A stretch of DNA of 64,000 nucleotides from Tanypteryx hageni. Lineage: Eukaryota > Arthropoda > Insecta > Odonata > Petaluridae. The notes beneath the pieces were generated by a model. That model was not told where the DNA came from, did no database searches, and saw nothing but the letters and a program-made list of their open reading frames with translations. How positions within the stretch are numbered: position 1 is the first letter of the stretch; the number at the start of each line of letters is the position of its first letter. The position numbers were made by a program, and so were the translations under genes. Of the stretch, positions 60,100 through 64,000 are shown in pieces. Where the stretch lies: contig CM054112.1 of NCBI GenBank assembly GCA_028673005.1, positions 191,507,518-191,571,517 of the forward strand. The letters are read 5' to 3'.

Positions 60100-60640
60100 G
60101 AACATGTTTTGACTATTTTCTTGATGATAACTATGTGTGTGTGACCAGAATTTTGTGGGTGCTCGAACTGAAAAACTATTAATCAGGTCAACGTGAAATT
60201 TTATATTGGACATTTCCGTTAAGGGGAGAAGAGCTGATTAGTTTTTGATAAAAATTGGTCAACCGGAAGTGGGTGTTTACTTTGGCACATCCGTTGTTTT
60301 TTTAATATTTGATTAATGTAAAACAGTATTGGAATAAAAGTTGTAGGAAATTTAAATTTCTACAACCTTTGTTGTTTAAGCGATATTTTGAAAACTATAT
60401 TTTTTAGCTACCACCACCACATCACCTACCAGCAACAATTGTAAACAATTGATGCTTAGTTACATCTTAGTAATGCTCCTTTTTATTTTCTTAATTGTTG
60501 GAGCTTCGTGGCTATAGCCAATATCAGAAGGCTATGGTTAGATTTTTTTCTGTTCTTTTTAAAGCCTTTAAATTTTTCTCGCAGTTCTTTAAAATATTTA
60601 TTATCATTTAACCTATTTGGAATTTTTAGAAATATTACAT
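60100..60640. repeat. Dispersed repeat family, copy 2 (uninterrupted)
   Basis: Matches the flanks of the nested element at 9.4-10.4 kb without its insert, giving the unoccupied insertion site AACTATTAATCAGGTC at about 60,170. Non-coding; lies inside the piggyBac-bounded region. Confidence 0.7.
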
Positions 60641-61559
60641 ATCAGATTTTTATATGAGAGAAAGGAGACTACAGTGAAAAATTGAAAATTTCAATTAAAA
60701 AATTTTAGTTATTCTATATATGTATTCAAAAGCAAAGCTCTCATCATCAGTAGATGAAAGTGAGTCATTTCATTTATAAAAATTTTTTTTAGAGATCTGT
60801 GCAATTGAGTTGGAGTGTGTGTGTGTTTGATCTTAGTCTCTTTCGTCCCTGTTGTTGTCATGAGATGCATAAACCATCAGACATTTGTTTGAGATATCAA
60901 GTCCCTGGCATGAAACAAATTTTTCTGTAAACTTAATTTTTATTTTTAACTATTTACCTCATTTTTTATTTGTACAGTTTAGAAGTTTATTTTAAAGAAT
61001 AAAAAATAATAATTGAAATTTTCTAAGTATTTTTGTTTTTTGGGAAAATCACGTATTTCATGAACTATTGGGGATAAAATGTTCAGCTAAAAAGCATTTT
61101 AAAGCAAAAGTGATAAAGAATTATATGCTTCTGTTTTCTGAAGGAAAGAAACGAGAAAATATTATGAAAAATATTATTATTTAAAAAAATGCACTTGCCT
61201 TAGCCAGTAGGCTCGGTGGGCAACTGAATAAGATAGCTAACAAAACACAGATGCCCAAATGGAAGAAGAAAATATTGGGAGAGCATTACAAAGTAGGAGT
61301 TCTCTCATGGGATTATGTTTATGGCTTCTTGAGTGTGAATGCAGGTGTGAGATCCTAGATCTAGATAAGTGTCTGTTCGCTGTTTGTCTGAGGTCTCCCC
61401 TTCCCTGTGCATTTGACCTTCAGCATTTGTCTTGGCCTGCCATGATGTCATTCTCCTGGGGTGATCTCTCCCCAAAACCCCGATTCTGTGACAAATACAA
61501 CATCTGAAAGCCCTTTCAGAACTAAGTAAAACATATATGTTCCATATGGTGGATAAAGG
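60641..61559. other. Repeat-rich, nothing assigned
   Basis: Open frame 61,259-61,507 has no recognisable motif. No exon signal. Confidence 0.35.
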
Positions 61560-61899
61560 TTAACCTTTTAACACTGGGTTAAATACCCGCCTATAAGTCC
61601 CGCTGCTGGAGTTTCTCAAGGGTATTTAAATTTTTCGTGTATCCATTTGAAAAATATTATACATCTCGCGACCTATTGGTGATAAAATGTTCAAATAAAA
61701 AGCAGTTTATAATAAATATATTGTATAATGACGTGGTTTTTGCTTAGTTGAGGAAATAAATGCTGCGGTTTATCATATCGGAATATAAATTTGATGTAAA
61801 CAAAAAAAATAAAAACAAAGTTTGGTGGCATGGTTCCTACTCACTTCACAGCTATTGCAATCCTGGTATCCTAAATTGTTGGGCTAGTGTGATACTCCT

Positions 61900-62400
61900 C
61901 AATGCAAGGAGCAAAACATAATCCTACGTCACACACCTTACATTTATAATTTGTCCACGATTGTTTTCCTTTCATGGAGCACATACAGCATCGCAGGCGG
62001 CTCCCCATAACTGGCCAATGTTTGTCTTTGGCCTCTAAACGCTTTATCTGAGTCCCACTGGAAGAGCCCTAGCACCTTCTTCAACCAATTGTATGAGGGA
62101 AAGACGAAATTGCCGAGAGAGACATGAGGAGGATCCAACTATTGAGAACTGTGAGGTCGACAAAGTGGAAAAATAGTATTTTTGTCTACTTTCATGTGTG
62201 GCGACTGATGGTGTAGCTGTTTGCCTTTCTATCCCCTTTATCCACACACCCCATGTGGCGGTTATAGTCTCCGATAATAACAGGCCTCAGAGCATTTCCA
62301 CTGTCATCATGGAAGTTTCCTTCTCCAGGTGGAGTGCGCAAATTTGTCAGCATGTGAAAGTCTATCTTGTCCTTCCACACTATGGCAGTGAAGTCATTTC
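61900..62400 (-). pseudogene. piggyBac (PGBD4-like) transposase C-terminal remnant
   Basis: Minus frame 62,380-62,192 reads MWKDKIDFHMLTNLRTPPGE, GNFHDDSGNALRPVIIGDYN, RHMGCVDKGDRKANSY. DYNxxMGxVDxxDR is the diagnostic piggyBac block containing catalytic aspartates. Downstream, broken frames give KYYFSTLSTSQFSIV-like helices and a Cys-rich tail (CRMCSMKG; CKVCDVGLCFAPC) at about 61,900-62,000. Several frame breaks. Confidence 0.82.
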
Positions 62401-62479
62401 TGGTCCTAACATGTATGTCACCTCATTTCAATTTTTGTCTTTAACTGGCAAAGTCTTGCGGCATATATTCAAAAAGTAA

Positions 62480-63190
62480 AATATGGATATATAAATAATA
62501 TCCGTAAATATGTAAAATATATTCTAAACACTAAAGAAATAAACAAAAAGCTACGAAAATTTATAACTCATCAGCTTACTTCTGCTCTATATCGCGAACT
62601 GGAAAAGAATGATGAAGATGGAATGTATGTCGATGCGCAAAAGGAAGAGAAGAATAACCAAGGGAACTAAGGCATGGGTATTGTCACGAGGTTCGTCTTT
62701 TATTGCATGTTTGAGTCGTGAAAGAGAGTCCCACAGCTAATGCCTACCACTTGAGCCAGAGAGACTCTCAAGGGTTTGTTTATCCTCCCCCTCCCTTCCT
62801 CGTGCATGGTCTTCGATTGGAGGTCATTTTGTAAAATATTTACAGAAATATTTATTCCAAAATAAAATTATAAATACATAAATAATATTCGTAAATAAGT
62901 AAAATATATTCTAAACACTAAAGAAATAAAAAACTATGAAAATTGATAACTTGTCAGGTTAAATCTGCTCTATTATGCGAACTACTAAGGAATAACGAAG
63001 GCAGAATGTGTATGTCGATGCATAAAAGAAAGAGGAAAATAACCAAGGGAACTAAGGCATGAGTATTTTCACGATCTTCGATATGTATTGTATCTATTTT
63101 GAATCGCAAAAAAGAGTCCCACAGCTAATGCCAACCACTTGAGACAGATCCTCTCAAGGGTTTGTTTACCGTTTCCCTCCCCTAAAAATT
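62480..63190. repeat. Tandem duplication with 387-bp period
   Basis: GTAAAATATATTCTAAACAC recurs at 62,512 and 62,899, and both copies share AACCAAGGGAACTAAGGCAT, AGAGTCCCACAGCTAATGCC and CTCTCAAGGGTTTGTTTA in the same order. Diverged at many positions, so not recent. It lies inside the right half of the piggyBac-bounded region. Confidence 0.8.
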
Positions 63191-63476
63191 TATTTTTTGG
63201 TATTGGGAGAAGAAAAGAAAGAACTACATCTCATCTTCATTTTCCTCTTACTCTCATGTCCCTATGACAAAGCATCTGTGAGCCGCCTCAAAAGTAAGCA
63301 GTACACATGTAGCATTCGGCATACTGCCGTCACATTTTCTGGTACATATATGGCACATTCGGCAGATAAAGGTTAATATGTATTTCAAAAACTGTAGATT
63401 AGAGAATGAGAATATGATTCCAGACAAGAGAGACCCACTATAGTAATTTTAATAGCATTATCATTTGTCATTATGG

Positions 63477-63740
63477 GGTTGCATTGGTGAAATGGCTAGA
63501 GTGTTGGCATTCCATGTAATGGATTCAAATCCGGCGGAGGTTGGATTTTTTTAACCTGGGATAGTCTCATCTCCTACTTGTGTGGTTTGAGGAGACTGCG
63601 CAAGTAAGCCTTCTGTCCTTCGAAAGGGGCATTAAACAGTTAGTCCCATTGGTGCTCTTTGTAAAGAGTAGGCTAATGCCGGCACTGGAATTCCCTTCCT
63701 CCCTTCTGTGCATGTGTCTGGTGTGAAAGGAGTTAAGGCT
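63477..63740 (+). mobile_element. tRNA-derived SINE
   Basis: The head GCATTGGTGAAATGGCTAGA has a good A box and GGATTCAAATCCGG a good B box, about 30 bases apart. The body follows with CCTTCGAAAGGGGCATTAAA, a block I recall from other arthropod or invertebrate SINEs, and GGCTAATGCCGGCACTGG. The 3' end and target duplication were not fixed. Confidence 0.65.
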
Positions 63741-64000
63741 ATAATAGTCCAAGAGGCTGATGATCCAGAAATTCCATACCAAACAAAATTTGTAATTACT
63801 TTCATATTAACCCTTAACAGACAGCACATTTAAAAAATTTTCCACAGCCAGGATGGCAGCATTCTGGGCAGAGAGCACAAATTCCAAAGTCAATCTTTTT
63901 TAAGTTTTTTATTGATATAGTAAATAAAGTATAAAATATTCCATATTTGTGCCACTTAGTTTTGAGACTGCTTAAAGAGGTCCTATTTGACAGGGAGTCG
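63741..64000. other. Terminal stretch, nothing assigned
   Basis: TTAACCCTTAACAGACAGCA at about 63,808 resembles a piggyBac-type end, but no partner lies within the window. Confidence 0.3.

Larger units (their letters stand above)
58983..63376. mobile_element. piggyBac cluster bounded by matching TTAA ends
   Basis: TTAACCTTTATCTGCC at 58,983 is matched exactly by its complement at 63,361-63,376. A third related end (GGATAAAGGTTAA) lies at 61,551-61,563, immediately followed by another TTAA-started end (CCTTTTAACACTGGG). This is either one 4.4-kb element with insertions or two abutting elements (58,983-61,563 and 61,560-63,376). Two piggyBac C-termini on opposite strands lie inside. Confidence 0.55.

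Overview
The window looks like nuclear DNA of an arthropod, probably an insect. It is strongly AT-rich. Its genes are split by long introns with GT-AG borders, and most of the rest is transposon debris of types common in arthropods: LINEs, Tc1/mariner-pogo, piggyBac, hAT, Helitron and tRNA-derived SINEs. No species was identified, and nothing looks bacterial or viral.

Genes. (1) PPME1 (protein phosphatase methylesterase 1), plus strand, about 12.45-41.4 kb. Six coding exons are visible, carrying the GHSMGG serine, the IDVVEGT aspartate and the CGHAVHED histidine. The N-terminal exons are not in view, and a splice-phase mismatch suggests one small exon was missed in the 7.4-kb first visible intron. 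(2) V-ATPase subunit E, minus strand, 51,399-54,355. Five exons splice in perfect phase into 226 residues, the usual family length, so the gene looks intact. (3) A short plus-strand exon at 54,655-54,754 lies head to head with it. (4) Two phase-compatible plus-strand exons at 56,444-56,587 and 57,265-57,719 encode a basic then Gly/Ser/Gln/His-rich disordered protein that I do not recognise.

Repeats by region. 1-3.8 kb: LINE with ORF1 and endonuclease-RT ORF2, minus strand. 4.4-5.6 kb: TA-flanked element interrupted by a 666-bp near-perfect tRNA-SINE palindrome. 6.4-8.9 kb: DDE transposon with about 188-bp terminal inverted repeats. 9.4-10.4 kb: TA-flanked element inserted in a dispersed repeat whose unoccupied paralogue is at about 60.2 kb. 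13.0-20 kb (PPME1 intron): Helitron end, pogo-like elements, a 151-bp tandem duplication and a 152-bp-period repeat element. 20.7 kb: small hAT element. 23.2-25 kb: dead piggyBac. 27.1-29.0 kb: pogo-like element. 30.0 kb: Helitron end. 31.3-32.2 kb: second 152-bp repeat element. 33.5-34.1 kb: second tRNA-SINE composite. 34.4-36.2 kb: mariner fragment, then a TTAA-flanked element with a nested hAT. 37.2 kb: Helitron helicase fragment. 38.7-39.1 kb: Tigger transposase fragment. 42-45 kb: LINE remnant and two hairpin elements. 47.3-48.4 kb: 5'-truncated LINE with a 13-bp target duplication. 48.5 kb: tRNA-SINE. 52.4 kb: hAT MITE. 59-63.4 kb: piggyBac remnants and a 387-bp tandem duplication. 63.5 kb: tRNA-SINE.

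No new enzyme system is visible. The most unusual signals are the head-to-head tRNA-SINE composites that appear to move as units, the nested transposons with readable insertion sites, a possible alternative N-terminus of V-ATPase E, and the lineage-specific linker in PPME1. All calls were made by eye from translated motifs and repeat matching; no database search was run.
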